6,370 bases of DNA, taken from contig CAMLLF010000248.1 of assembly GCA_946480705.1 (NCBI GenBank), positions 1 through 6,370 of the forward strand. Direction: 5' to 3'. Position 1 is the first letter of the stretch, and every line of letters begins with the position of its first letter. The notes beneath the pieces are model-generated. The model was not told where the DNA came from and ran no database searches. It saw nothing but the letters and a program-made list of their open reading frames with translations. Shown here piece by piece: positions 1 to 5,487 of the stretch. This DNA comes from an uncultured Lysobacteraceae bacterium (lineage in GTDB: Bacteria; Pseudomonadota; Gammaproteobacteria; Xanthomonadales; Rhodanobacteraceae). A program made the translations under genes and the position numbers.

Positions 1-73
1 TGCGGCCCGTCGCGACGATGGTGGGTCGCGACGACCGTAGCGGATCGGCCGGGTCGACCGCAGCAGGCATACC

Positions 74-640
74 ATGATGTCGAGACGGCCGCGCGAAAGC
101 GGCGACAGCGAAAGCCGCGATGGCGAGTCCGGCGACAGCCGCAACGGCGGCCGTCGCGACGATGCGCGGAAGCCGGCGGCGAACGCCTACGGCAAGGCAC
201 TCGGCTTGCTGTCCCGGCGCGAGCACTCCGAGCGCGAACTCAAGCGCAAGCTGGATCGGAACGGCTACGACGCGGACGAGGCAACTGCCGCGCTCGCGCA
301 ACTGCAGCAGCAGTCGTTTCAAAGCGACGCGCGGTTCGCGCAGTTGCTCGTGCGCAGCCGTGTCGGCCAGGGGCAGGGGCCCCGCCGCATCCTCGCGGAA
401 CTGCGCACTCACGGCATTGCGGATTCCGAAGCCCGCGACGCGCTGGACGAAGAGGGGGCCGACTGGATCGCCCTCGCGCGCCAGATCTATCTCCGCCGTT
501 ATGGCGCGAAGCCGGCGGCAGATCGGCAGGAAACGGCCAGGCGCGCGGCGTTCCTCTTGCGCCGCGGCTTTGATGCCGCCACAGTAAGGGCCATCACCCA
601 CGCCGACGACGTGGACGACTCCGCCGAGGAGTTCGATTAG
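74..640 (+). CDS. recX: Regulatory protein RecX (RecA modulator)
   Basis: RecX binds RecA filaments in the cytoplasm and limits their growth and activity in recombination and the SOS response (family knowledge). The 188-residue product has a non-conserved, charged N-terminus (about residues 1-37, rich in E, S, G, D and R). The RecX core then begins at ALGLLSRREHSERELKRKL (42-60), the family's first three-helix repeat. Later helical repeats include FQSDARFAQLLVRSR (82-96), GPRRILAELRTHGI (102-115) and the C-terminal ARRAAFLLRRGFDAATVRAI (155-174). The core is of usual size; the N-terminal extension makes the protein longer than the roughly 150-residue norm. ATG at 74 is preceded by only a weak GCAGG; ATG at 77 is an equally possible start. 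recA is commonly upstream, but its tail is not recognisable in the 73 bases available. alaS follows, as in many gammaproteobacteria. Confidence 0.93.
   Translation: MMSRRPRESGDSESRDGESGDSRNGGRRDDARKPAANAYGKALGLLSRREHSERELKRKLDRNGYDADEATAALAQLQQQSFQSDARFAQLLVRSRVGQGQGPRRILAELRTHGIADSEARDALDEEGADWIALARQIYLRRYGAKPAADRQETARRAAFLLRRGFDAATVRAITHADDVDDSAEEFD
95..139 (+). repeat. Three tandem 15-bp units inside recX (pentapeptide repeat)
   Basis: Residues 8-22 of RecX read ESGDS, ESRDG, ESGDS, encoded by three adjacent degenerate 15-bp units. Units one and three encode identical peptides with different codons (GAA AGC versus GAG TCC). The repeat lies in the variable N-terminal extension outside the RecX core, so it probably arose by local slippage in non-conserved sequence. 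Confidence 0.6.
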
Positions 641-804
641 GGATGGTCTGAACGGACGTGCCGACCTTCGCGGCCGGTGCGGTTTTTCCGTATCCACGAT
701 TTCGATCCCGATCTGCACGGGATGGCAGCTGATCCGAGCGTCCCAGGCATTCTTGGCCGTTGTTCCGCAGGCGTGCACTCATTCCGCCTTCAGTGACGAC
801 GACC

Positions 805-3438
805 ATGCGCAGCAGTGCAGAAATCCGCCAGAGCTTCCTCGACTTTTTCAAGAGCAAGGGTCACGAAGTCGTGGCTTCAAGCCCGCTCGTGCCGGGCAAC
901 GATCCGACGCTGCTGTTCACGAACGCCGGCATGGTCCAGTTCAAGGACGTGTTCCTCGGCTCGGAAAAACGCAGCTACACGCGCGCCGCGTCGTCGCAGC
1001 GCTGCGTGCGTGCCGGCGGCAAGCACAACGATCTCGATCAGGTCGGCTACACCGCGCGGCACCACACGTTCTTCGAGATGCTCGGCAATTTCAGTTTCGG
1101 CGACTATTTCAAACACGACGCGATCACTTACGCCTGGGAGCTTCTGACCGACGTCTGGAAGCTGCCGAAGGAACGCCTGCTCGTCACCGTCTACCATACC
1201 GACGACGAGGCCTTCGACATCTGGAACAAGGTCGTCGGCCTGCCGGCGGATCGCATCGTCCGCATCGGCGACAACAAGGGCGCTCCGTTTGCGTCCGACA
1301 ATTTCTGGCAGATGGCCGATACCGGTCCCTGCGGACCCTGCACGGAAATCTTCTACGACCACGGCGACCATATTCCGGGCGGCCCGCCGGGCTCGCCCGA
1401 CGAGGACGGCGATCGCTTCATCGAAATCTGGAACAACGTTTTCATGCAGTTCGATCGCGCTGCGGACGGCACGCTGACGCCGCTGCCCGCGCCCTGCGTC
1501 GATACGGGCATGGGGCTCGAGCGCATTTCCGCCGTGCTGCAGCACGTGCATTCGAACTACGAGATCGACCTGTTCCGGCACCTGATCGAGGCGGCGGCGG
1601 AACTGACCGGGACCGCCGACCTCGAGAACAAGTCGCTGCGCGTCATTGCCGACCACATTCGCGCCTGCAGCTTTCTCGTCGTCGACGGCGTGCTGCCGTC
1701 CAACGAAGGCCGCGGCTACGTGCTTCGCCGCATCATCCGGCGTGCGCTGCGCCACGGCTATATGCTCGGCGTGCGCGGCGCGTTCTTCCACAAGATGGTC
1801 GCGGCGCTCGTCGACCAGATGGGGGCGGCGTATCCGGAGCTCGTCGAAAAGCGCGACCTCGTCGAGCGCGCGCTCGCCGCCGAGGAAGAGCGTTTCGGCG
1901 AGACGCTCGGCAAGGGCATGAAGCTGTTCGAAGACGTTGCCGCTAGAAGCACGACGGTGATTCCGGGTGCGGATGCATTCCGCCTCTACGACACCTACGG
2001 TTTTCCGGTAGACCTGACGGCCGACATCGCACGCGAGCGCGGTCTCAGTGTCGACATGGAAGGCTATGAGCGCGCGATGCGCAAGCAGCAGGAAGATGCC
2101 CGCGGCGCGAGCCAGTTCGAATCCAAGGTGACGCTGTCCGCCGAAGCGATCCAGCAGCTACCCGCGACGAAGTTCCTCGGCTACGACGAGGCCGCTTCCG
2201 ACGGACTCGCCGTCGTCGGCATCGTGCGCGGCTCGCGCCTCGTCGACGAACTCGGCGACGGAGAAGAAGCGACGCTCGTGCTCGACCGCACGCCGTTCTA
2301 CGCCGAGTCCGGCGGCCAGGTCGGCGACATCGGCGCGCTCGTTTCGGCCGCGGGCCGTTTCGTCGTGCGCGACACGGTCAAGCTCGCCGGCACCTTCCAC
2401 GGCCACGTCGGGCGCTGGGAAGGCAGCTCCTTGCGCGTCGGCGATTTCCTGCGCGGCGAGATCGACGCGCACCGCCGCGCGGCGATCGTGCTCAACCACT
2501 CGGCGACGCACCTCATGCACGCCGCGCTGCGCAAAGTGCTCGGCACGCACGTCACGCAGAAAGGCTCGCTGGTCGCACCGGATCGCCTGCGTTTCGACTT
2601 CTCTCACTTTCAACCGGTAACAGCCGACGAACTGCGCGAGATCGAAGATCTGGTCAATGCCGAGGTGCGCCGCAACGCCGCGGCCGACGTGCGCAACATG
2701 GCGTACAAGGACGCGATCGACTTCGGCGCAATGGCGCTGTTCGGCGAGAAGTACGGCGAGCACGTGCGCGTGCTGCGCTTCGGCGACTTCTCCACCGAGC
2801 TGTGCGGCGGCACGCACGTGCAGCGCACCGGCGACATCGGCCTGTTCAAGATCGTCTCCGAAGGCGGCGTGGCGGCGGGTGTGCGCCGGGTCGAGGCGGT
2901 GACGGGGGCCGGCGCGCTCGCGTTCGTGCGCGAAGAAGAGCGGCGTCTCGACGAGGTCGCGCAGCTGCTCGGCGCGTCGTCGGCCGACGTCGCCGACAAG
3001 CTGCGTCAGCTGTTCGATCGCCAGAAGCGCGTCGAGCGCGAACTCGAATCGTTCAAGGCGAAAGCCGCGGGTGCGGCGACCGCACAGCTTGCCGACGCCG
3101 CGCTCGACGTCGGCGGCAGCAAGCTCGTTGTCGCGCGCGTCGACGGCCTCGATGCGAAGGCGCTGCGCGAAGCGGTCGACCAGCTCAAGGCGCGGTTGCC
3201 GGACTGCATCGCATTGCTGGCTTCCGCAGCGGACGGAAAAGTCTCGCTCGCTGCCGGCGTGCAGGGCGTCGCGCTCGGCAAGGTCAAGGCCGGCGATCTG
3301 GTCGGCTTCGTCGCGAAGCAGATCGGCGGCAAGGGCGGCGGTCGTCCCGACTTGGCCCAGGGCGGCGGCGACGACTCGCCGGCGCTGCCCCGCGCGCTCG
3401 GCGACGTGCGGGGCTGGGTCGAGCAGCAGCTTGCCTAG
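805..3438 (+). CDS. alaS: Alanine--tRNA ligase (alanyl-tRNA synthetase)
   Basis: This class II synthetase charges tRNAAla with alanine using ATP and hydrolyses mischarged Ser- or Gly-tRNAAla in a separate editing site. The product is 877 residues, the usual full length. Visible parts are the class II catalytic domain with [13 protein letters not shown] (65-77, including K73) and [20 protein letters not shown] (84-103), and motif 3 DTGMGLER (233-240). The GFPVDLTAD segment closes the N-terminal half. The editing domain carries the zinc ligands H565-x3-H569 (HSATH) and C667-x3-H671 (CGGTH), and the C-terminal domain carries GGKGGGRPD (841-849). ATG 805 was chosen because [20 protein letters not shown] aligns with the E. 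coli N-terminus; an in-frame TTG at 760 would add 15 unconserved residues. The Shine-Dalgarno before 805 is poor. The 641-804 gap shows no convincing promoter or terminator. csrA lies downstream, the classical gammaproteobacterial order. Confidence 0.98.
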   Translation: MRSSAEIRQSFLDFFKSKGHEVVASSPLVPGNDPTLLFTNAGMVQFKDVFLGSEKRSYTRAASSQRCVRAGGKHNDLDQVGYTARHHTFFEMLGNFSFGDYFKHDAITYAWELLTDVWKLPKERLLVTVYHTDDEAFDIWNKVVGLPADRIVRIGDNKGAPFASDNFWQMADTGPCGPCTEIFYDHGDHIPGGPPGSPDEDGDRFIEIWNNVFMQFDRAADGTLTPLPAPCVDTGMGLERISAVLQHVHSNYEIDLFRHLIEAAAELTGTADLENKSLRVIADHIRACSFLVVDGVLPSNEGRGYVLRRIIRRALRHGYMLGVRGAFFHKMVAALVDQMGAAYPELVEKRDLVERALAAEEERFGETLGKGMKLFEDVAARSTTVIPGADAFRLYDTYGFPVDLTADIARERGLSVDMEGYERAMRKQQEDARGASQFESKVTLSAEAIQQLPATKFLGYDEAASDGLAVVGIVRGSRLVDELGDGEEATLVLDRTPFYAESGGQVGDIGALVSAAGRFVVRDTVKLAGTFHGHVGRWEGSSLRVGDFLRGEIDAHRRAAIVLNHSATHLMHAALRKVLGTHVTQKGSLVAPDRLRFDFSHFQPVTADELREIEDLVNAEVRRNAAADVRNMAYKDAIDFGAMALFGEKYGEHVRVLRFGDFSTELCGGTHVQRTGDIGLFKIVSEGGVAAGVRRVEAVTGAGALAFVREEERRLDEVAQLLGASSADVADKLRQLFDRQKRVERELESFKAKAAGAATAQLADAALDVGGSKLVVARVDGLDAKALREAVDQLKARLPDCIALLASAADGKVSLAAGVQGVALGKVKAGDLVGFVAKQIGGKGGGRPDLAQGGGDDSPALPRALGDVRGWVEQQLA

Positions 3439-3464
3439 ACGCATCCGTGATGTTTTCGGTGATA

Positions 3465-3510
3465 GCGTCGGTCGCACGAATGCGCTTTTGCACTAGGGCA
3501 TGACCGACGC
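3465..3510 (+). repeat. Inverted repeat downstream of alaS
   Basis: GCGTCGGTC at 3465-3473 is exactly complementary to GACCGACGC at 3502-3510, with a 28-base spacer. The spacer itself contains ATGC (3480-3483) and GCAT (3498-3501), which can pair as an inner stem. No run of T follows, so this is not a standard intrinsic terminator. It may act as an mRNA 3' end stabiliser or protein site; the function is unknown. Confidence 0.5.
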
Positions 3511-3541
3511 CAAACCTGACGAAAGTAATGCGTAGCTTCAA

Positions 3542-3570
3542 TTGCGTGGCCCCAAGGTGTCCGCTAGTAT
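3542..3570 (+). promoter_or_regulatory. Candidate sigma70 promoter for csrA
   Basis: TTGCGT (3542-3547) and TAGTAT (3565-3570) are separated by exactly 17 bases. The -10 matches four of six consensus positions and the -35 three of six. Transcription would start near 3577, giving csrA a leader of about 200 nt. csrA genes are known to use several promoters in E. coli, so others may exist here. Confidence 0.45.
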
Positions 3571-3663
3571 CCCTGCGGCGTGGTCGCCCCCAATTCGCAG
3601 AAAAAAACGCAGTGGCGACTGACACGATTTGCGGAATCTTCCGCGATTCGTGAGCAATGGGGA

Positions 3664-3701
3664 GGACCGCCGAATCAGCTGCCATGCTGTCGAATCGGTC
3701 C
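3664..3701 (+). promoter_or_regulatory. Hairpin in the csrA leader
   Basis: GGACCG (3664-3669) pairs with CGGTCC (3696-3701), and CAGC (3676-3679) pairs with GCTG (3686-3689) around a 6-base loop. The two stems are separated by a symmetrical 6 x 6 internal loop (CCGAAT / TCGAAT). GGAGGA (3661-3666) lies at the 5' edge. A structured, GGA-bearing leader fits CsrA autoregulation, but this is inference from sequence alone. Confidence 0.4.
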
Positions 3702-3736
3702 CGTGCGCATTTGCGATCACCAGTGTGCGGTTGCCA

Positions 3737-3760
3737 GGACGTAGGGCCGGGACGTAGGGC
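3737..3760 (+). repeat. 11-base direct repeat before the csrA ribosome binding site
   Basis: GGACGTAGGGC occurs at 3737-3747 and again at 3750-3760, a 13-base period. Each copy begins with GGA, the core of the CsrA/RsmA RNA recognition element. With the GGA inside the Shine-Dalgarno (3765-3767), this puts three evenly placed GGA triplets within 30 bases upstream of the csrA start. Confidence 0.6.
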
Positions 3761-3761
3761 G

Positions 3762-3768
3762 AAAGGAG
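3762..3768 (+). promoter_or_regulatory. csrA Shine-Dalgarno, overlapping a CsrA-type GGA site
   Basis: AAAGGAG lies 6 bases before the csrA ATG at 3775, which is near ideal spacing and strength. It also contains GGA, so CsrA binding here would block ribosome entry, as known for the E. coli csrA leader. Confidence 0.75.
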
Positions 3769-3774
3769 AAGAAG

Positions 3775-3975
3775 ATGCTGATTCTGACTCGCCGGGTCGG
3801 AGAGACCCTGATGATCGGAGACGAAGTCACGGTCACCGTGCTCGGTGTGAAAGGCAACCAGGTCCGCATCGGCATCAATGCGCCGAAAGACGTGGCTGTC
3901 CACCGCGAGGAAATCTACCAGCGCATCAAGCGAGAGCAGGAACCGGGTGCCGGCACGGCCAGTGGCGAATCCTGA
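3775..3975 (+). CDS. csrA: Carbon storage regulator CsrA (RsmA), translational regulator
   Basis: CsrA is a small homodimeric RNA-binding protein that binds GGA-containing hairpins in mRNA leaders and changes their translation or stability, affecting carbon metabolism, motility and biofilm formation. The 66-residue product is nearly identical to E. coli CsrA through residue 50, from [20 protein letters not shown] to HREEIYQR. It retains the RNA-contact residues L4, R6 and R7 on strand 1 and R44 in VHREE on strand 5. Only the C-terminal tail (about 51-66, [15 protein letters not shown]) differs; this tail is variable in the family. ATG 3775 has a strong AAAGGAG 6 bases upstream. The position between alaS and tRNA-Ser is the same as in E. 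coli (alaS-csrA-serV). The GGA-rich leader suggests autorepression. Confidence 0.97.
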   Translation: MLILTRRVGETLMIGDEVTVTVLGVKGNQVRIGINAPKDVAVHREEIYQRIKREQEPGAGTASGES

Positions 3976-4057
3976 GTAGCGGGCTTTACCCGGCGCCGAT
4001 GAGCCGTTATTCTTCCGCGCCTCGTTTCGCCGCAGCCGGCGATGCGAAAGACAATCC

Positions 4058-4150
4058 GGAGAGATGCCCGAGAGGCCGAAGGGGCTCCCCTGCTAAGGGA
4101 GTATAGGGTCAAAAGCTCTATCGAGGGTTCGAATCCCTCTCTCTCCGCCA
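4058..4150 (+). tRNA. tRNA-Ser(GCT)
   Basis: This 93-nt gene includes an encoded CCA. The acceptor stem is GGAGAGA (4058-4064) with TCTCTCC (4140-4146), discriminator G and CCA at 4148-4150. The anticodon stem CTCCC/GGGAG frames the loop CTGCTAA, with anticodon GCT at 4092-4094 reading AGC and AGU. The T arm is GAGGG-TTCGAAT-CCCTC. A long variable arm (ATAGGG with CTCTAT around 4103-4120), typical of class II tRNAs, confirms serine. It sits 82 bp after csrA with no obvious promoter of its own, so it may be cotranscribed with csrA. Confidence 0.97.
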
Positions 4151-4154
4151 GATA

Positions 4155-4184
4155 CGAAAAAGGGGCCGTCAGGCCCCTTTTTCG
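4155..4184 (+). terminator. Intrinsic terminator after tRNA-Ser
   Basis: CGAAAAAGGGGCC (4155-4167) and GGCCCCTTTTTCG (4172-4184) form a perfect 13-bp stem around a GTCA loop. The GC core is followed by five T. The matching run of A on the 5' side means it could also terminate transcription from the other strand. It closes the csrA - tRNA-Ser unit 4 bases after the CCA. Confidence 0.9.
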
Positions 4185-4361
4185 TTGGAGCATCGCGACG
4201 CAGCGTTCCCTTGCTGCGCGCGCCCCGCATGATCGTCCGGCCGGCACTTTCCCTGCGTACGCATCGATGTGATCCGGTTCACGTCGTGCATGCCGTGGCC
4301 TCGCTCATGAGCTCCCGCGCTCACCGCAAACCGGCCGACGCCGTGCAAAGTGGAAGTCGCA

Positions 4362-4417
4362 CGCGACGCGTCGGACGATCGCCGGAACGTCGCGCGGTTT
4401 GTTTTCTTTTTTTATAA
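4362..4417 (+). terminator. Possible terminator-like hairpin with long T tract
   Basis: CGCGACG (4362-4368) is complementary to CGTCGCG (4388-4394), a 7-bp stem with a 19-base spacer. It is followed after CGG by TTTGTTTTCTTTTTTT (4398-4413). The layout resembles a rho-independent terminator, but the loop is long and no upstream gene is known between it and the tRNA-Ser terminator. It may be chance in GC-rich sequence or may end an unrecognised short RNA. Confidence 0.25.
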
Positions 4418-4532
4418 ATTCATTTTTATGTTTGCGCTTCATGTTCGGTATTGCCGTCGCGCCAGCTCATGCAGTGCATTCGCTCTGGCGCGCAGCGGAC
4501 CGCCGCGTCGAAAAGCCGACTGCAACGTTACT

Positions 4533-4583
4533 GAAAAAAATTTCGCGAAACCTGTTGACGAACACAGCCTCGATACGAATAAT
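4533..4583 (+). promoter_or_regulatory. Strong stable-RNA promoter for tRNA-Arg(ACG)
   Basis: The -35 TTGACG (4555-4560) and -10 AATAAT (4578-4583) each match five of six consensus positions and are 17 bases apart. An A/T tract (GAAAAAAATTT, 4533-4543) lies where an UP element would sit. A GC-rich discriminator follows the -10, as expected for growth-rate-controlled tRNA promoters. The start site would be near 4590, about 75 bases before the tRNA. Confidence 0.8.
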
Positions 4584-4665
4584 TCCGCCTCTCGTCGGGG
4601 CGGCAACGTAACGGCGGGGCGGCGCAAGGGATGCACCGCATCAGCAGGGAAGGCAAGGTTAGTGC

Positions 4666-4742
4666 GCGCCCGTAGCTCAGTTGGATAGAGTACCAGGCTA
4701 CGAACTTGGTGGTCGGAGGTTCGAATCCTTCCGGGCGCGCCA
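4666..4742 (+). tRNA. tRNA-Arg(ACG)
   Basis: This 77-nt gene has an encoded CCA. The acceptor stem GCGCCCG (4666-4672) pairs with CGGGCGC (4732-4738), followed by discriminator G and CCA (4740-4742). The anticodon stem CCAGG/CTTGG frames CTACGAA, with anticodon ACG at 4700-4702. A34 would be converted to inosine by TadA so that CGU, CGC and CGA are read. The T arm is GGAGG-TTCGAAT-CCTTC. It has its own promoter and terminator, so it is a single-tRNA transcription unit. Confidence 0.97.
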
Positions 4743-4748
4743 TTTTTC

Positions 4749-4774
4749 AAGGGTGCCGCGGCACCCTTTTGTTT
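4749..4774 (+). terminator. Intrinsic terminator after tRNA-Arg(ACG)
   Basis: AAGGGTGCC (4749-4757) and GGCACCCTT (4760-4768) are perfectly complementary around a GC centre, effectively an 8-bp stem with a CGCG loop. The tract TTTTGTTT (4767-4774) follows. It lies just after the CCA of tRNA-Arg and separates this gene from the next tRNA group. Confidence 0.87.
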
Positions 4775-4833
4775 GGCGACGGCTTCAGTGTCGCACGCGA
4801 TTGGTTGAGGGGTTGCAGGCCTTTGCCCGGTGA

Positions 4834-4862
4834 TTGACGGTGTAGGCAGGCATCCGTAACAT
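4834..4862 (+). promoter_or_regulatory. Promoter for the Pro-Arg-His-Lys-Leu tRNA group
   Basis: TTGACG (4834-4839) and TAACAT (4857-4862) are separated by 17 bases. The -35 is identical to that of the tRNA-Arg promoter upstream. Transcription would begin near 4869, about 40 bases before tRNA-Pro. No other good promoter was seen before tig, so this one may also feed tig. Confidence 0.72.
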
Positions 4863-4907
4863 CCTCGTTTCTTTGGGATTGTCACGGGTGACCGGAGTCT
4901 GGACTGA

Positions 4908-4984
4908 CGGGGTATAGCTCAGCCTGGTAGAGCGCTAGCTTTGGGAGCTAGATGTCGAGAGTTCGAATCCCTCTACCCCGACCA
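4908..4984 (+). tRNA. tRNA-Pro(TGG)
   Basis: This 77-nt gene has an encoded CCA. The acceptor CGGGGTA (4908-4914) pairs with TACCCCG (4974-4980); C1-G72 and discriminator A are characteristic of bacterial tRNA-Pro. The anticodon stem CTAGC/GCTAG frames TTTGGGA, with anticodon TGG at 4942-4944. The T stem GAGAG/CCCTC has one A-C mismatch at positions 52-62, the only irregularity. It is first in a five-tRNA run. Confidence 0.96.
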
Positions 4985-5004
4985 GCGTGCGCAAGCCAGA
5001 GACT

Positions 5005-5081
5005 GCGCCTGTAGCTCAACCGGATAGAGCATCGGCCTTCTAAGCCGACGGTTGCAGGTTCGAGTCCTGTCGGGCGCGCCA
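5005..5081 (+). tRNA. tRNA-Arg(TCT)
   Basis: This 77-nt gene has an encoded CCA. The acceptor GCGCCTG (5005-5011) pairs with CGGGCGC (5071-5077), with one T-G wobble, discriminator G and CCA at 5079-5081. The anticodon stem TCGGC/GCCGA frames CTTCTAA, with anticodon TCT at 5039-5041 for AGA and AGG codons. The T arm is GCAGG-TTCGAGT-CCTGT. It lies 20 bases after tRNA-Pro in the same run. Confidence 0.96.
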
Positions 5082-5100
5082 ATGCGATCGTAAGTTTGCG

Positions 5101-5177
5101 GTGGATGTAGCTCAGTCGGTTAGAGCATCGGATTGTGATTCCGAGGGTCGTGGGTTCGAGTCCCATCTTCCACCCCA
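5101..5177 (+). tRNA. tRNA-His(GTG)
   Basis: The acceptor GTGGATG (5101-5107) pairs with CTTCCAC (5167-5173), with CCA at 5175-5177. G at 5100 supplies the -1 residue special to tRNA-His and pairs with discriminator C (5174), so the mature RNA probably starts at 5100. The anticodon stem TCGGA/TCCGA frames TTGTGAT, with anticodon GTG at 5135-5137. The acceptor stem contains a T-T mismatch at positions 6-67. The T arm is GTGGG-TTCGAGT-CCCAT. Confidence 0.96.
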
Positions 5178-5181
5178 TTGT

Positions 5182-5257
5182 GGGCCGCTAGCTCAATTGG
5201 TAGAGCAGCGGACTCTTAATCCGTAGGTTCCCAGTTCGAGTCTGGGGCGGCCCACCA
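5182..5257 (+). tRNA. tRNA-Lys(CTT)
   Basis: This 76-nt gene has an encoded CCA. The acceptor GGGCCGC (5182-5188) pairs perfectly with GCGGCCC (5247-5253), followed by discriminator A and CCA (5255-5257). The anticodon stem GCGGA/TCCGT frames CTCTTAA, with anticodon CTT at 5215-5217 reading AAG only, so a TTT-anticodon lysine tRNA must exist elsewhere. The T arm is CCCAG-TTCGAGT-CTGGG. Only 4 bases separate it from tRNA-His. Confidence 0.97.
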
Positions 5258-5305
5258 TCTTCCTTTCGTCGGTTCTCACGTGATTTTCCGCAAAGTTGAG
5301 CGCAA

Positions 5306-5326
5306 CCGGAATCCGGTCGATTCCGG
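5306..5326 (+). repeat. Hairpin in the tRNA-Lys/tRNA-Leu spacer
   Basis: CCGGAAT (5306-5312) pairs with ATTCCGG (5320-5326) around the 7-base loop CCGGTCG. An alternative smaller stem ACCGG/CCGGT (5305-5317) competes with it. No T tract follows, so it is more likely a processing or spacer structure than a terminator. Confidence 0.4.
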
Positions 5327-5332
5327 CGGTGT

Positions 5333-5417
<85 letters not shown>

Positions 5418-5430
5418 GATCAGACTTCAT

Positions 5431-5465
5431 GGCCGCGCGGCCGCCGGAACGGCGGGCACGCGGCC
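5431..5465 (+). promoter_or_regulatory. Large hairpin between tRNA-Leu and tig
   Basis: GGCCGCG (5431-5437) pairs with CGCGGCC (5459-5465). Inside it, CCGCCG (5441-5446) pairs with CGGCGG (5450-5455) around GAA, giving 13 GC-rich base pairs with a 3 x 3 internal loop. No T tract follows. It lies in the 5' leader of tig, 11 bases before the Shine-Dalgarno, and could mark the tRNA 3' processing boundary, protect the tig mRNA 5' end, or weaken read-through. Confidence 0.5.
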
Positions 5466-5487
5466 GATCGCCGTTCGAGGAGCAACA

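Larger units (their letters stand above)
3439..3774 (+). other. alaS-csrA intergenic region (csrA control region)
   Basis: This 336 bp gap has no believable gene. It holds an inverted repeat just after alaS (3465-3510), a sigma70-like promoter (3542-3570), a short palindrome (3631-3644), a GGA-containing hairpin (3664-3701), an 11-base direct repeat (3737-3760) and the csrA ribosome binding site. No T-tracted terminator was found after alaS, so some read-through from alaS into csrA is possible. Confidence 0.7.
4185..4665 (+). other. Gene-free region between tRNA-Ser and tRNA-Arg
   Basis: I see no convincing protein gene in these 481 bases; short open frames overlap the tRNA promoter and lack ribosome binding sites. 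The region holds a GC-rich stretch (4185-4395), a hairpin running into a T-rich island (4362-4434), an A/T tract (4533-4543) and the promoter for tRNA-Arg (4555-4583). The last ~75 bases would be transcribed as the tRNA-Arg 5' leader. Confidence 0.6.

Noticed and set aside
641..804. Possible terminator (CCGACC/GGCCGG then GGTTTTT, about 660-687) and promoter before alaS
   Set aside because: The stem has a mismatch and the T tract is offset by TGCGG. No -35/-10 pair with good spacing could be found, so neither is supported.
877..1791. 304-codon minus-strand frame opposite the alaS catalytic domain
   Set aside because: It is a shadow of conserved AlaRS codons with no ribosome binding site or motif.
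753..1946. 397-codon plus-strand frame overlapping the start of alaS
   Set aside because: It is an arginine-rich frame-shifted reading of alaS with no family resemblance; alaS itself is unambiguous.
2158..3477. Long open frame (439 codons) on the minus strand opposite alaS
   Set aside because: It is antisense to highly conserved alaS codons, has a low-complexity R/A/D/V-rich composition and no recognisable motifs. Such mirror frames are common in GC-rich genes.
4399..4611. 70-codon frame with a hydrophobic, signal-like N-terminus
   Set aside because: It begins at TTG in the T-rich island, lacks a Shine-Dalgarno, and overlaps the strong tRNA-Arg promoter. The hydrophobic start is explained by T-rich codons.
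4948..5178. Minus-strand frames over the tRNAs containing phrases such as GLEPTTLG, GRGIRTLDI and RPTGLEPATVGLEGRCSIRLSY
   Set aside because: These are the well-known spurious proteins made by translating tRNA genes in antisense. They are often found in databases but are not genes.
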